NCBI GenBank assembly: GCA_028751875.1
Contig: CM054158.1
Coordinates: 1,312,501-1,376,500 of the forward strand
Source of the DNA: Rapana venosa
Taxonomy: Eukaryota; Mollusca; Gastropoda; Neogastropoda; Muricidae
Length of the DNA stretch: 64,000 nucleotides
Reading direction: 5' to 3'
Shown: one piece after another, positions 41,848-52,194 of the stretch
How positions within the stretch are numbered: position 1 is the first letter of the stretch
How the letters are laid out: each line of letters begins with the position of its first letter
Program-made: the position numbers and the translations under genes
Notes under the pieces: model-generated
Seen by the model: only the letters and a program-made list of their open reading frames with translations
Database searches by the model: none
What the model was told of the DNA's origin: nothing

Positions 41848-42354
41848 TCATGGGGTCTGTCACACCTGACTGGTGGATGAAAATTGGTCAGGTGAATGAA
41901 TGGGCGGGCATGCTATTGGGGGGGGAACCCTATTTCTCGAACGAAGTTGCCAAGGTGATGCAAGGAGGAAGGTGGCAGGCTGAGTTAGACATTTGCCTGC
42001 CAATTAAAAATCCCCGTGGGTCCGAGTTAGGTGGGAAGCAAAAGGACAGTTTGATTTAGGGATTGCAAAAGTGATTTTGTGGAATAAAAAAAACTGTGAC
42101 ACCTCTTTATTTCCCTTTATTGTTTAAAAATATGCATTGTCTTTGCCATGAAGATTAGCAGCCTAAAGTATAAAACGACAGTGTCGCCTAAGGTATAATA
42201 TACTTGCAGCCTTACTGCATCGTACGTAGGCTGCAACGTTTACTACACTTTAGGCGGCCCTATACCTTAGGCTGCATCGCATACAGTATTCCCCAGTGTC
42301 GCGCAATAGCGGGCCCCCGCAAAATCAGGCCCGCGCAATAGCAGGCCGACCCCG
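41848..42354 (+). mobile_element. Unclassified 0.5-kb insertion in the LINE endonuclease
   Basis: The endonuclease frame stops at ETDHNNS (42,355) and resumes at PHGGVAIYVE near 41,847. The intervening DNA starts GGGGTC and ends GACCCC, so it has short inverted ends. It contains a palindrome-rich block at 42,158-42,275 and GC-rich GCGGGCCCCCGC-like sequence near 42,310. A non-autonomous DNA transposon is the likeliest explanation; no target-site duplication is clear. Confidence 0.5.
42158..42275 (+). repeat. 118-bp inverted-repeat block, MITE-like
   Basis: It opens with GCAGCCTAAAGTATA and closes with TATACCTTAGGCTGC, which are inverse copies with one mismatch. GCCTAAGGTATA near 42,187 is a further internal copy. 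It could fold into a nearly complete hairpin. Confidence 0.65.
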
Positions 42355-42832
42355 AATTGTTGTGGTCTGTTTCAAAAAGCCACGTTTCAGATACTGTAAT
42401 TATATCGATATTGTATTCTGATTGTATCAGTTGAATCTTATTTCTAATACTTCTTGCATTTATGTGCACAATTTTTAAATCAGTTGTAGGAGTTGGTCCT
42501 GGGTTAACTTCTACATCTCCACACAAGAACAAAAGTAAGGGCAACCACTGAGTGGAGACTGAACCTCTATATCCCCTGTGATTATGAATGAACCAATCTG
42601 TGTGGTCAGTAGGAACAGAGCTGTTTGTTGAATTACTTTTGTGATCATCGACAAAAGCAAGAAAGTGAGCAAATATTGACAATGTTGTGCTATAGGGATG
42701 GTGAAGGCATGACAATATCAGAAATTGAACGATCAGAGATCCATCAAGAAAAGCTAGTTTTCTTGTTTTGGCCAAGGCTTTAGAGTAATGCATGCCAATC
42801 CTTGCAAGATACATACCTACATCTACTGCCAT
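42355..42832 (-). CDS. CR1-group LINE ORF2 start with 2A-like motif and endonuclease
   Basis: The open frame has a hydrophobic lead-in (WLPLLLFLCGDVEVNPGPTP). GDVEVNPGP at 42,494-42,520 fits the 2A consensus D-V/I-E-x-N-P-G-P, at which ribosomes skip one peptide bond and release the upstream product. Then IVHINARSIRNKIQLIQSEY and IITVSETWLFETD begin the AP endonuclease. 2A-like sequences before the endonuclease are known from CR1/L2/Rex-type LINEs of some invertebrates. The frame is closed downstream by the 0.5-kb insertion. Confidence 0.85.
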
Positions 42833-43834
42833 TCAAGTCACAGCACTAAGCAGCAACACAACAAACAGGAATGTGTCAAGGACCAGCATAAACAAATGGT
42901 ATGAAATTGCTCTCCGTCTCGCTAAATAAAATAATAGGTAAACAACTAAACCATTTGAAAAAACATGAAATGCAAAATATTTCAACAAGAAGGACATGTT
43001 ACAATAAAAATAGAAAAAAAATCGCGAGCATTTTTATGCACAAGAACATTTTTCCACAAAGCGGGGAAAAAAAGAGAAAAAGTCAGCAAAGGGAGCTAAA
43101 GCAGCGTGATACAACAGAGTGCGCTCCCAGCTTTCGAAGCAAAAACAGCAGTGACCAGGGACCCGACCACCAACCGCCTCCCCACATAAACAAGTGCCTT
43201 CCGATTTTGGTCCAACTGTTCTATTTCCAAATGGATCCATACACACACCCACATGCACACGCATCCACGCACACATGCGTATAGGCTTGCAAAAACACTC
43301 GCACACAAAACACCCGCGCCTCTCTCTCTCCCTCCCTTTCTCTCAACATGAAGGTATACCACACAATAGTTCTGACTGGCCATCCAAAAACACCCTTACG
43401 CTATGACACGCTCGCATCAACGCTTGCATGTACACACACGTGCGAAAGCACTCTCACGCCAATACACGCCCACACAAACATGAAGCATAAGTAGTAATAA
43501 ACAGGTTTCCAAATCATTTTTCACATATATTCCAAATTGGTCCTAATAGGTTCTGAAATAACCATATGCACATATACACACATCCATACATCCATACACA
43601 TACACACACATATACACACATACACACATATATATTCACACACAACACAAACATACACACACATGTGCATATACACTCATATACACTCATATTCATATAT
43701 ACACATCTGTATGCATATACCCTAATACACACAATACCCTAATACACACAATCCTATAGCACAAGCACTACACATACACATATACACAAAATATACATAC
43801 AACCACCCACCCACACGTCCCTATACACACTGTG

Positions 43835-43865
<31 letters not shown>

Positions 43866-44044
43866 CACACCTACACGCTCACTCTCTCTTTCCACCATTT
43901 TACTCACATTTTACTTATTGATCCACTCAGTCTCTCATCTGTCCACAATCAGCACTTTCTGTATGTAAGTTGGTCCATCAGTCACTAATGCCGAGTTCCG
44001 AATATTGGACCCTGGTAGTAGTAGCGGGCTGTTGCCGCAGAGGT
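42833..44044 (-). other. Spacer between ORF1-like and ORF2, with CA arrays
   Basis: CA-rich arrays at about 43,240-43,870 with a C run at 43,837-43,851, and AT-rich sequence at 42,840-43,100. The frames in it are repeat artefacts. It is unusually long for a LINE inter-ORF spacer, so extra insertions or repeat expansion are likely. Confidence 0.6.
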
Positions 44045-44757
44045 CTACATGTCCCTGTCAAACACAGTCATCTCTCGTTTGGTGGTCACACGGTAGATTA
44101 CATCGTTCTGTTTGACGAAGATCACACCGTCGCTAACCCACGTGTCCTCGATCTTCCTTTTCCTTTTCAAGTTTCGGGACATCCAGGCAATTTCCGACCG
44201 TTCCTTGGTCAGGTCGTGGTTGATGTAGATCGGCGGTGGCGTGACAGCAGCAGCAGCTCCAGCACCTCCAGCACGCGATCCCGAAGACGAGGAGGAACGG
44301 GTCAGGGAAGGCCAGTGAGTGCCTGGGAACAGCTTTCCCACGTCAACGGCCGGCAGTTTCTTCCTGGCCGCCATGAGCACGGCTTTGTGACGGTAGGAGG
44401 CGCACTTCAGCAGAATTGGGCGGATCCTGGTGTCTCCTTCAGACTGCTTCCTGCCCACACGATGACTTCTGTCAATCATCTCCTCCGTCACCTCAACGTC
44501 CACCTCTTTAAAGATTTTTCTGACCACATCGTCAGTGGACTCCCCCCTCACTTCAGGAACAGAGGTGATCCGCAGGGAGTTGCGTCTCCCGTACTGTTCC
44601 AGCTCGTCCACCCTGTCCTGGAGCTTCATGATCTGGCGGTCTTTGCTCTCTATGGCGGCCTGCAGATCCCCAATGGTGGCACGCAGTCCCTGGATCTCCC
44701 GACGTAGTGGGTCGAGGACTTGGCAGCTACAGCCTTGGAGATCAGGTCCAGGATGGA
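44045..44757 (-). pseudogene. LINE ORF1-like RNA-binding protein
   Basis: A coiled-coil stretch (IGDLQAAIESKDRQIMKLQD, RVDELEQYGRRNSLRI) is followed by DVVRKIFKEVDVEVTEEMID, RSHRVGRKQSEGDTR, and IYINHDLTKERSEIAWMSRN, the layout of L1-type ORF1 nucleic-acid-binding proteins (Transposase_22-like). A Ser/Gly/Ala-rich insert lies near the middle. One frame change occurs near 44,700. The coding region begins exactly at the nested insertion border, so the original 5' end is missing. Confidence 0.75.
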
Positions 44758-45990
44758 CATGTATTTACTAATATAGTTTCTTTTTTCTAGGTTACAGAAA
44801 TACTTTGTAACTTTTTCTCCATCTGCTTCCCACCTTGCCCTTGACCTTAGTAGAACCCCCTGCATTTTGATCTCTCTTAGTGCTGTGAGTTCCCTGCTCA
44901 ACTCAGTTAGCTTTAGTACATCCAATTCTGTTTTATTCTGATTTCTTTCAATCTCTCGAATTTCGTTCTCTAGTTTAAGTTCTTGTTCCCGTCTCTCTTT
45001 CTTTTTTCTTGTGGCATAAGAAATAGTTTTCGCTCTGATTTTCATCAAACGAAAATCTAGGAACACATGTTCAGGAACAGTCAATTCTAGATCAGAGTCT
45101 GGGATTTCCTTGACTTTTGTTTTGTCGTAGTGGTCTGCTGCATATTCTTTAACAACATTTGTAATCACCACTTTTACTTCATTGATGAAATAATGGTCTT
45201 TAAGAAGAGAACTGCTAAATTTCCAGTATGTTTTAAGCGGGTTTCCCTTACCAAACTTTAAAGTCAAACTAACCATAGAGTGATCTGACCGATACCCATA
45301 GTGGATGTCCGGTTCTTCTACGGCAGATATCAAATATTCAGATAGTAAGAAAAATTCAAGTCTACTTTGTTTAAAGGGCGAGGTTTTTCTCCAGGTATAC
45401 CTCCTACACTCAGGATTGTATTCTCTCCATATGTCAGAGAGCTCTAATTCCTTCATCATGTTCAGAACCTTTTCTGAGCTTTGGGGTTTGTTGTTGTGCT
45501 TGTAGTTGTCATAGTCAATGGAGGGGTTCAACACAAGGTTCCAATCCCCAACCATGATTACATTGCAAGTCTTATAACTCTTTATAACAGTTTTTAAATG
45601 GGCGTAAAAATCCGGATCATCTCTGTTTGGACCATAAATATTAACAAGCAATATATCATACCCCATAGATGTAAAGTATACACATATATAGTTACCATCA
45701 GTGTCTTTCTCAACCTTTTTTACTTTGAACTCAAATGAGTTATTAAACAATATGGACACTCCTCTAGAGCTGGAATTATTAGAAGAGAAGTAACATGTAT
45801 ACCCCCACTCTGAAGATACAAGAGGTTCTAGGTTTTTATCAAAATGTGTGTCTTGCAAGCAATATATTGAATGTTGTTTTTGTTTAAAGTAGTGGAAAAC
45901 ATCCTGTCTTTTCTGGATGTTGCCTAGCCCTTGGCAATTCAAAGAAACAAGGGAAATTGCGGCCATGCACTTCATTTATGGGTTATTATA
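44758..45990 (-). mobile_element. Tx1/L1-like LINE, 5' part (endonuclease)
   Basis: The open frame from 45,975 starts AAISLVSLNCQGLGNIQKRQ and shows YCLQDTHFDKNLE, VNIYGPNRDDPDFY, VMVGDWNLVLNP-type (read as VIMVGDWNLVLNPSIDYDN), RYTWRKTSPFKQSRLEFFLL and YRSDHSMVSLTL, the full AP-endonuclease series of Tx1/L1 elements including the Asp-Trp-Asn and Ser-Asp-His motifs. It continues to FCNLEKRNYISKYM, where the nested LINE begins; the 441-codon frame runs on into ORF1-like sequence by accident. The expected L/ID in the SRLDYFL motif reads SRLEFFL. Confidence 0.88.
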
Positions 45991-46620
45991 CTTGGTTTGA
46001 TAAAGGAACCTATATATACTGACTGCATCACTTGACGTACCCTGCTCTGCATGAACATCACACTTTTTACATAAATATCAATGAGACGGATAATCCCAAG
46101 TAGAATAAAGGTGCGCTTAAAATAACAAAAAGTATCAGACATAAACGAAAAGCGAAACCTGAAAAAAGTGTGCTTGGCACAAAAGATTTTCACATGAGCG
46201 TTGCCCATAGCCATCAGCGGAAAGCCCCGATAATTCACATCTCACACTGTACCACAATCACTTCTCTGCTGAAATGCCCTTCCGTGCCTCCGTTAAAGTC
46301 AAAGTCAGAAAAACCCACACAAATTCAAGCAAACAAAAACAGTTGCAAAAAAGAGGATTCCACAGAACCATACATAACCCCACTCCCATGTTATCTATTG
46401 TACACCCCTTTTCTATATGCATGTGTTAACTTGGTATTTTGGTGTGAGTGTTGAAAGGAATTTGGTTTTCTTACATTCGGCTAGATGACAATATAGCTAT
46501 TTGCTGTGTGTGCCTTTCATCAATGATGTACCTGGTTAAAATTAATATAGATAGAGTAGTTATCTTGATTTTATGTTTGTTTCAGGTGTGTGTTCTTTGG
46601 TAGATGAAAGCAAAAAATAG
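45991..46620 (+). other. Possible LINE 5' region and unassigned DNA
   Basis: No clear coding signal. The part next to 45,990 may be the 5' untranslated region of the Tx1-like LINE. Confidence 0.5.
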
Positions 46621-46624
46621 TGTT

Positions 46625-46711
46625 ACCATAACACCCCTGCGTGGCCTCACATCATTCCTTTGAGTGTGGAGTGCCAGTGTCCTAACATCCCCTCCCCAGA
46701 ACCTTCCAACA

Positions 46712-46737
<26 letters not shown>
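46625..46737 (+). repeat. Dispersed repeat (inverse of 25,195-25,275) and (ATT)n
   Basis: Sequence inverse to 25,195-25,275 is followed by an ATT array at 46,711-46,741. Confidence 0.75.
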
Positions 46738-46744
<7 letters not shown>

Positions 46745-46990
46745 ATCAGTACCGACTCCACTCTCCCCAAAAGTCCTTTGATGAGACTATAAACCAAGGT
46801 CCCATGTGCGAACACACAGAGAACATAATTATTGTGAACATGTTAAAACCCATTCCGCTTTTCAGAAGAGTAGGCCATTGTGTACCAATGGGAACGATGA
46901 CAAAATTGACAAAAACTGCATACGCATGAGAACTGGATGTTAAAAAAAAGCACATATGTGCTTATTCCATTATCCTCGAAATAAAAAATA
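46738..46990 (+). mobile_element. SINE family A, lacking the tRNA head
   Basis: It starts at TTAACATCAGTACCGACTCC and continues through ACTATAAACCAAGGTCCC, AGAGTAGGCCATTGTGTACC and GCTTATTCCATTATCCTCG to an ATAAAAAATAA tail. Confidence 0.8.
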
Positions 46991-47154
46991 AGTTATCTGT
47001 TAACAGGTGCAGTCAAGGGGATTTCTCTACAGTTGCTGAAAAACCAGTAACTGGCATTTTGAAATATAGAACTATCGAATTCTACTGTAGCTTACTGAAA
47101 GCACACCCTGTAGCTTGGCCCAGTCAAGTGCCCAGGCCCTAGAGAGAGAGAGAG

Positions 47155-47500
47155 ATTCGGATTGGGATTGTTTAGTCATTTATAGGCCAAGGCCCCTTAA
47201 AAAGGGGTATAGGAACATGATATGATAATTGCAACACATGTAGTCAGATCTAAAAATGACAGAAAAAAGTGAATACAGACTGATTGCATATAATAAAAAT
47301 GTTTCTGGGGTCATAACAAGGCCTCTAAGCTTAAATGCTTTATATAAATACAAGGCAAAATTACATACTACTTCAGGAGAGGATGATGACATCAACAAGC
47401 TTAATTTAAATAATGATGGCTGTCTATAATATTTGGGCTTAATAAACTGTTCTCAATTGTTGTTAAAACAGCGCAGCATAGAACAAATGAACTTCATTTT
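47155..47500 (-). mobile_element. LINE 3' end, family with AGGGGTATAGG-type terminus
   Basis: GGATTGGGATTGTTTAGTCATTTATAGGCC followed by a CCCC..GGGG palindrome resembles the start of the copy at 48,800 (AATGGGAAAGTTTTATTC, ATTATAGGCC, GAAGGGGG). It is a 5'-truncated minus-strand copy of the same LINE. Confidence 0.55.
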
Positions 47501-47520
47501 CTTCTGCCTCTTTACAGACA

Positions 47521-47776
47521 GACAGAGAGAGACAGAGGAGAGAGAGAGGAGGGGGGGGGGGGGGGGGGGGGGGGGGCGAGCATGGTAAACAGTAATAGAT
47601 TCGATTTTAAGGGTTTTTTAAAATTGTGCTACAATGATTTTTCATAAAATCCCATCTGTAGGCTAAGGAGTACTGAAGTGGGAAGCTTTGCTTTCCTGTT
47701 GCTGTTGTGATGGATATGGATCCAACATGATTTACTCTTTCTCTGTCTGTCTGTCTGTCTGTCTGTTTCTCTCTCT

Positions 47777-47837
<61 letters not shown>

Positions 47838-48060
47838 CCATCTCCCTCCCCTTATCCCCTCCCTCCCTTTCCCTTTCTCTCCTTGTGCTCCCCTTTTCTC
47901 TCTCTCTCTCCCCTACCCCCTCTCTCTCTCAGTTTGATGGTTAGTGGAGTGTGTGTACCTGTGTGTGTGTGTGGGGGGGGGGGGGGGAGGAGTGAGGGTG
48001 GTGTGTGCTATGGTTAACTATTTCTATACACACACACACATACGCACACACACATGCTAA
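47521..48060 (+). repeat. GA, G-homopolymer, TCTG, CT and GT low-complexity tracts
   Basis: A G run of about 25 at 47,551-47,576, TCTG tetramers at 47,744-47,766, CT-rich sequence to 47,932, and GT with a G run at 47,950-47,988. Confidence 0.9.
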
Positions 48061-48445
48061 CCTAACAGGTGTTATCTTGTTTTTAAAAGGAGAAAAATTA
48101 ATGTAGATGCTTTGTTTTTCCTTTATCACCAAAGCGTATGTAATTATGTGAGCTTTATACTCAAGGATCACTGGAGTCGGTCTGTTTACTTTTAAAGAAG
48201 GAGGGAAGAAGTAATAATTATGTGAATAGTGCAGGTGATGGCAACACTACCCAACTGGAGGAGTTTCTTGTTGATGATATACTCACGTCCCAGTGAGGGA
48301 TCAATCCCCTCCCCCTCTGTATAGGGACCACATTTCAAAACCCAGTCCCAGCCAAAGATCCCTCCCCTCCTCAGTCATATGAGACTGTATCATCAATGAT
48401 TATACCTGTGCGTGCCACATTAAATTTAGTCATCTTTATTTTATT
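48061..48445 (+). other. Unassigned sequence
   Basis: No motif, repeat or coding signal recognised. Confidence 0.6.
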
Positions 48446-48622
48446 CTTTTATTAAATTTTCGAGGATAATGAAAGAAGCATTCACGTGCTTTTATTTTTA
48501 CATCCAGTCCCCATATGTATGCAGTTGTGTCAATTTTGTCATCTGTTCCCAATGGTACACAATGGCCTACTCTTCCAAAAAGGGGAACAAGTTTTAACAT
48601 GTACCCAAGATGTTCTGATGCT
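48446..48622 (-). mobile_element. SINE family A, 3' half
   Basis: TTTCGAGGATAATGAAAGAAG, CATCCAGTCCCCATATGTAT and CAATGGCCTACTCTTCC are the family tail read from the plus strand; it stops near AAGATGTTCTGATG. Confidence 0.75.
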
Positions 48623-48630
48623 CTCTCTCT

Positions 48631-48634
<4 letters not shown>

Positions 48635-48669
<35 letters not shown>

Positions 48670-48732
48670 TTGTGTGTGTGTGTGTGTGTGGATGGTGGTC
48701 TGTGCTACACATGTGCTACTTTTAACACTGAC

Positions 48733-48786
<54 letters not shown>
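48635..48786 (+). repeat. (GT)n and (GA)n microsatellites
   Basis: GT arrays at 48,634-48,690 and a GA array at 48,737-48,786. Confidence 0.95.
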
Positions 48787-48790
<4 letters not shown>

Positions 48791-48799
48791 CAATTCGAA

Positions 48800-49380
48800 T
48801 GGGAAAGTTTTATTCATTATAGGCCTTAGCCCCTCATGAAGGGGGTGTGTGTATGTAATCAACATTCCAAAACATGTTGCATAAGAAACATATATGGACA
48901 GAAGAATAATACCTCAAGTACAGATAGTATTTCTAATTTTAAAAGCTTTATACAAATAAATTGCTAGTCGCTTATTAATGCCTTCGTTAGTAGATGACAT
49001 AAGATATACAAAGTCTAAACATGGAAGTACAGCTCACATATTTTTGCGTATCAACTGAGTTCTAAGATCATTTAACATAGGACAACATAATACAAAATGA
49101 ACTTCGTTATCAACAGACCCCTTATATAATGGACAAAGAAGATCTGTAACACAGTGTTGTCTATAGCGAAGATTGTGCACAAACAATTCAGACACTCCAA
49201 ATCTAAATTTTGTCATAATATGTTTAAGATGTCTATCCATGTTCATTGACAAATATACAGGAATTTTACCTAATAAACTAAACTGCCTATACAAACTAAA
49301 ACGATCACTCTCCTGAATATGACTGGAACACTCCTGCCACCTACAATCTATCAATCTAGTGCGCAGTACTCAAATAAACC
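48800..49380 (-). mobile_element. LINE 3' part with C-terminal coding remnant
   Basis: The frame 49,354-49,034 reads SDRFSLYRQFSLLGKIPVYL, KHIMTKFRFGVSELFVHNLR and EVHFVLCCPMLNDLRTQLI, a zinc-binding-like C terminus found in LINE-encoded reverse transcriptases of several invertebrates. RT and endonuclease are not present. The 3' terminus is at about 48,800. Confidence 0.65.
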
Positions 49381-49404
49381 CATTTATATCCTCTACTCCT
49401 TGAT

Positions 49405-49801
49405 TGAGAGAGAGAAAAACAGACAGACAGACAGATAGACAGCAGATAGATAGACAAACAGGTGGAGAGACAGAGACAAACAGACAGAGACAGAGGCACT
49501 AAGAGAGAGACAGAGAGACAGACAAACAGATAGACAGACAGATAGACAGACAGATGGAGAGACAGAGACAGACAGAGACAGAGGCACTAAGAGAGAGAGA
49601 GAGAGACAGACAGATAGCCAGCCAGCCAGCCAGCCAGACACACACATACAGACAAACACACAAAAAGTAACAGAGACAGAGAGCAGACAGACAGACTAAG
49701 AGACAGAGACACAGAGACAGACAGACAGATAGATAGATGGATGGATAGATAGATGATAAATCGATAGACAGACAGACAGACAGACTGACAGATAGACAGA
49801 C

Positions 49802-49840
<39 letters not shown>

Positions 49841-49845
49841 CAATG
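49405..49845 (+). repeat. (ACAG)n / (GATA)n tetranucleotide tract
   Basis: Imperfect AGAC, CAGC and GATA tetramers. The overlapping minus-strand frames rich in Ser, Leu, Cys and Tyr are repeat artefacts. Confidence 0.95.
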
Positions 49846-49847
49846 AC

Positions 49848-49925
49848 AAATTCTTTTATTTCGAGGATAATGAATAAGTATTCATGTGCTTTTTTACATC
49901 CAGTCCCCGCCCATAGGGATACATC
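49848..49925 (-). mobile_element. SINE family A 3' fragment
   Basis: TTTCGAGGATAATGAATAAG and CATCCAGTCCCCGCCCATAG match the family tail and closely match 19,445-19,505, so these two form a subfamily with the CCCGCCC end. Confidence 0.75.
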
Positions 49926-50096
49926 TGAATAATAATCCAACACTTATACTCTCACACAATAGAAACAAAGGGAAAAAATACTTTTAAAAAACATAACAAC
50001 AAACAAATAAAAGAAACCCTCAAAACTCATTACCCATACACTCACACAATAAAAACAAGAAACAAAAGAAAAGAGGAAATCCAAACCTAAACAGCC

Positions 50097-50100
<4 letters not shown>

Positions 50101-50132
<32 letters not shown>
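50101..50132 (+). repeat. (AG)n microsatellite
   Basis: A short AG array in otherwise unassigned sequence (49,926-50,480). Confidence 0.9.
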
Positions 50133-50134
<2 letters not shown>

Positions 50135-50485
50135 TGTGTGGCACACATAGGCCTAGGCAACAGTAAGACCATGGCTCTGCCCAATCCCAATCTCCTACTG
50201 TCAATTGGTGGGAGGGTGTTGTGATTATGTCAGCCTATGTGGCAAGGTACTTGAAAAGAGTCATACATGCAAACTACCCAAGCAGAACAATAGTGGTTGA
50301 CAACCCTGCCAAAGTGTGTATAACTTGTGTGCTGTGTTAGCTTGGGGTTGACAGCTCGGCACACAGGATACAGACGTAGTACACAGACCTATCTCCCTGG
50401 ATTGGCCTTAGCTTGTCGTTCACACTGAAAGCAACATTGTGGAAAAGGTGTAGGCCCCCCCATTGTGTTGTGTTTATTTCATCAG

Positions 50486-50503
50486 GAACAAAGACTACGT
50501 CAA
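50486..50503 (+). CDS. Candidate 18-nt micro-exon (EQRLRQ)
   Basis: TTATTTCATCAG precedes GAACAAAGACTACGTCAA and GTAAGTATT follows, a near-consensus donor. It reads Glu-Gln-Arg-Leu-Arg-Gln in phase 0 and would join in frame to the exon at 53,727, giving a charged helix-like stretch (EQRLRQVAAKLEYHH). A 14-nt overlap with part of the RTE-like LINE (GACTACGTCAAGTA, at about 32,036) is probably coincidence because the flanks do not match. Confidence 0.45.
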
Positions 50504-50962
50504 GTAAGTATTCTGTTTCTACCTTTCTTTTTTCTTTTTTTTCTAAAGAGATGATGGTTGAATGAATTGTTGGTTGATGGTGGTAGTTTTCTTTGTGTTC
50601 TAAGGGAATTTCAGATACTACTGGGACTGCTTAGGTGATGTTTCTTTGTTTTATCTCTCTCTCTCTCTTTGAATGTGTGTGTGTGTGTATGTGTTTATTA
50701 TATCGAGGCTGTGTCTATGTGTATGGAAAAAGGATGTGTTAAAAACGAGATATAATTATATGTCTGTTCTAGGAGATGGTTTCCCCTTTCATTATGGCTT
50801 ATCCTCGCTGAAAAAAGTAAGAGAAATGGGTCTTTCTAGCTGTTTAAAAAAAAAAAAATTTTTTCATAACTTTAGTAAAGTTAGATTTGCAAAGTGATGT
50901 GTCATTAGTCAGTGAGAATAGTCAGTAAACCTCTGCTTGTGTGTGTGTGTGTGCTTTGGTTG

Positions 50963-50966
50963 ATTA

Positions 50967-50997
<31 letters not shown>

Positions 50998-51320
50998 CGT
51001 GTGTTACACATAATTATTTAGCGCACGTAAAAAAACCCACGGCAACAAGAGAGTTGTCCCTGGCAAAATTCTTAGAAAAAAGCCACTCTGATAGGGAAAC
51101 AAATACAGCTGCAGAAAAAAAAAAAAAGGGTGAAAGGGTGGCGCAGCGCTAAGTGGCGACGCGTTCTCCCGCTCTCCCCAGGGAGAGCAGCCCGAATTTC
51201 ACGGAGAGAAATCTGCTGTGACTTAAAGTGGTATGAAATAAAATCTGAGCGCTTTGATTTGTTGCTTTACAAGATTCAGCGCTATATAAATTCCATACAT
51301 TATTCATTATTATTATAAAG
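50963..51320 (+). mobile_element. SINE family B, 5'-truncated
   Basis: It starts at TAGTCTTTCGGATGAGACGA and runs through AAAACCCACGGCAACAAGAG and GAGAAATCTGCTGTGACTTA to the tail TTCAGCGCTATATAAATTCC and ATTATT. It is very similar to the copy at 31,386-31,889. Confidence 0.9.
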
Positions 51321-51510
51321 TACTTGAAAAGCAGTTGGTAACACTTGTTTATGAAAAAGAATTGTATTTGTACCTGCTTTAAGTTTGTTTGTTTATTTAT
51401 TTATTTATTTTTAGAAACATTTTGTTTGTAATTCTTTGTAAATGCAAAACGAAAATTAAAAAAGTTTAAAAAAAAATAAAGACCGGGACCCTCCTTTCAA
51501 AGATTAACAG

Positions 51511-51808
51511 ATGGTTGGGTCATTAACATTCTTATCAGCTCTTTCCAGTTCACTGGATGCGCTGATAACAAGACAGGCGTGACCGCACATCTTTATTTCA
51601 GGAGAGGGGTCATCTTTGGTACAGAAATATGCATAAATTAAGAACAGGCTGCCTAAACGATGGTTGGGTCATTAACATTCTTATCAGCTCTTTCCAGTTC
51701 ACAGGGTGCGCTGATAACAAGACAGGCGTGACCGCACATCTTTATTTCAGGAGACGGGTCATCTTTGGTACAGAAATATGCATAAATTAAGAACAGTCTG
51801 CATAAACT
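51511..51808 (+). repeat. 149-bp tandem duplication
   Basis: ATGGTTGGGTCATTAACATT begins at 51,511 and 51,660. The two units (ending AATTAAGAACAGGCTGC and AATTAAGAACAGTCTGC) differ at very few positions, so the duplication is recent. The unit includes GATAACAAGACAGGCGTGAC. Its nature is unknown. Confidence 0.93.
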
Positions 51809-51809
51809 A

Positions 51810-52190
51810 GGCTATCCTTTTAGCATCACTGGGACTGATTTAAAAAGAAAGAAAACATCTATCTGAGACCATGCAAGTAAAATGAAATGCATACCATGCA
51901 AACGAAACTATTACCACTAGAAAAAAAAAATGAAGAATTGCCATCAGTGTTCTTGCACACCGTGCAAATAGTAAGACATCCCACCCAAAGTAAATGAAAA
52001 GGAATGATAACAATGTTTATTAATTATTCGATGATCCTGTTAGATATATAGTGTGATACAGTGTTCTCTCGAGGCTCTAAAAACTGGCCGTAGGCTGCGC
52101 GCGGTTTCTCATGTGCACTCCCTTCCGGTCTACAATAAATTCGCAAGAATTTACAAACAGCTTCAACTTACGAGGTAAGTCTCGCTTTAT
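51810..52190 (+). other. Unassigned sequence
   Basis: No recognisable motif or repeat. Confidence 0.6.
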
Positions 52191-52194
52191 TGTA

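Larger units (their letters stand above)
38372..44757 (-). mobile_element. CR1-group LINE with 2A-like motif, nested in the Tx1-like LINE
   Basis: On the minus strand: an ORF1-like protein (44,757-44,045), about 1.2 kb with CA arrays, the start of ORF2 with a 2A-like motif and endonuclease (42,832-42,355), an unrelated 0.5-kb insertion, then endonuclease end, RT and a Cys-rich end (41,760-38,878). ACATGTCC occurs at both borders of the insertion in the Tx1-like LINE and is a plausible 8-bp target-site duplication. The Tx1 frame reads NYISKYMS then RLIVNDN when the insert is ignored. Confidence 0.75.

Noticed and set aside
43034..43732. Cys/Val- and His-rich frames
   Set aside because: CA/GT microsatellite translation.
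44650..45975. A 441-residue fusion protein as a cellular gene
   Set aside because: It is Tx1-like endonuclease running by chance into the inserted LINE's ORF1-like sequence.
48486..48829. Val/Cys-rich and Arg/Glu-rich frames
   Set aside because: They cover SINE tail, GT and GA arrays.
50486..50503. The 18-nt exon as a fragment of the RTE-like LINE
   Set aside because: A 14-nt match exists (near 32,036), but flanks differ completely and the match is too short to be informative.
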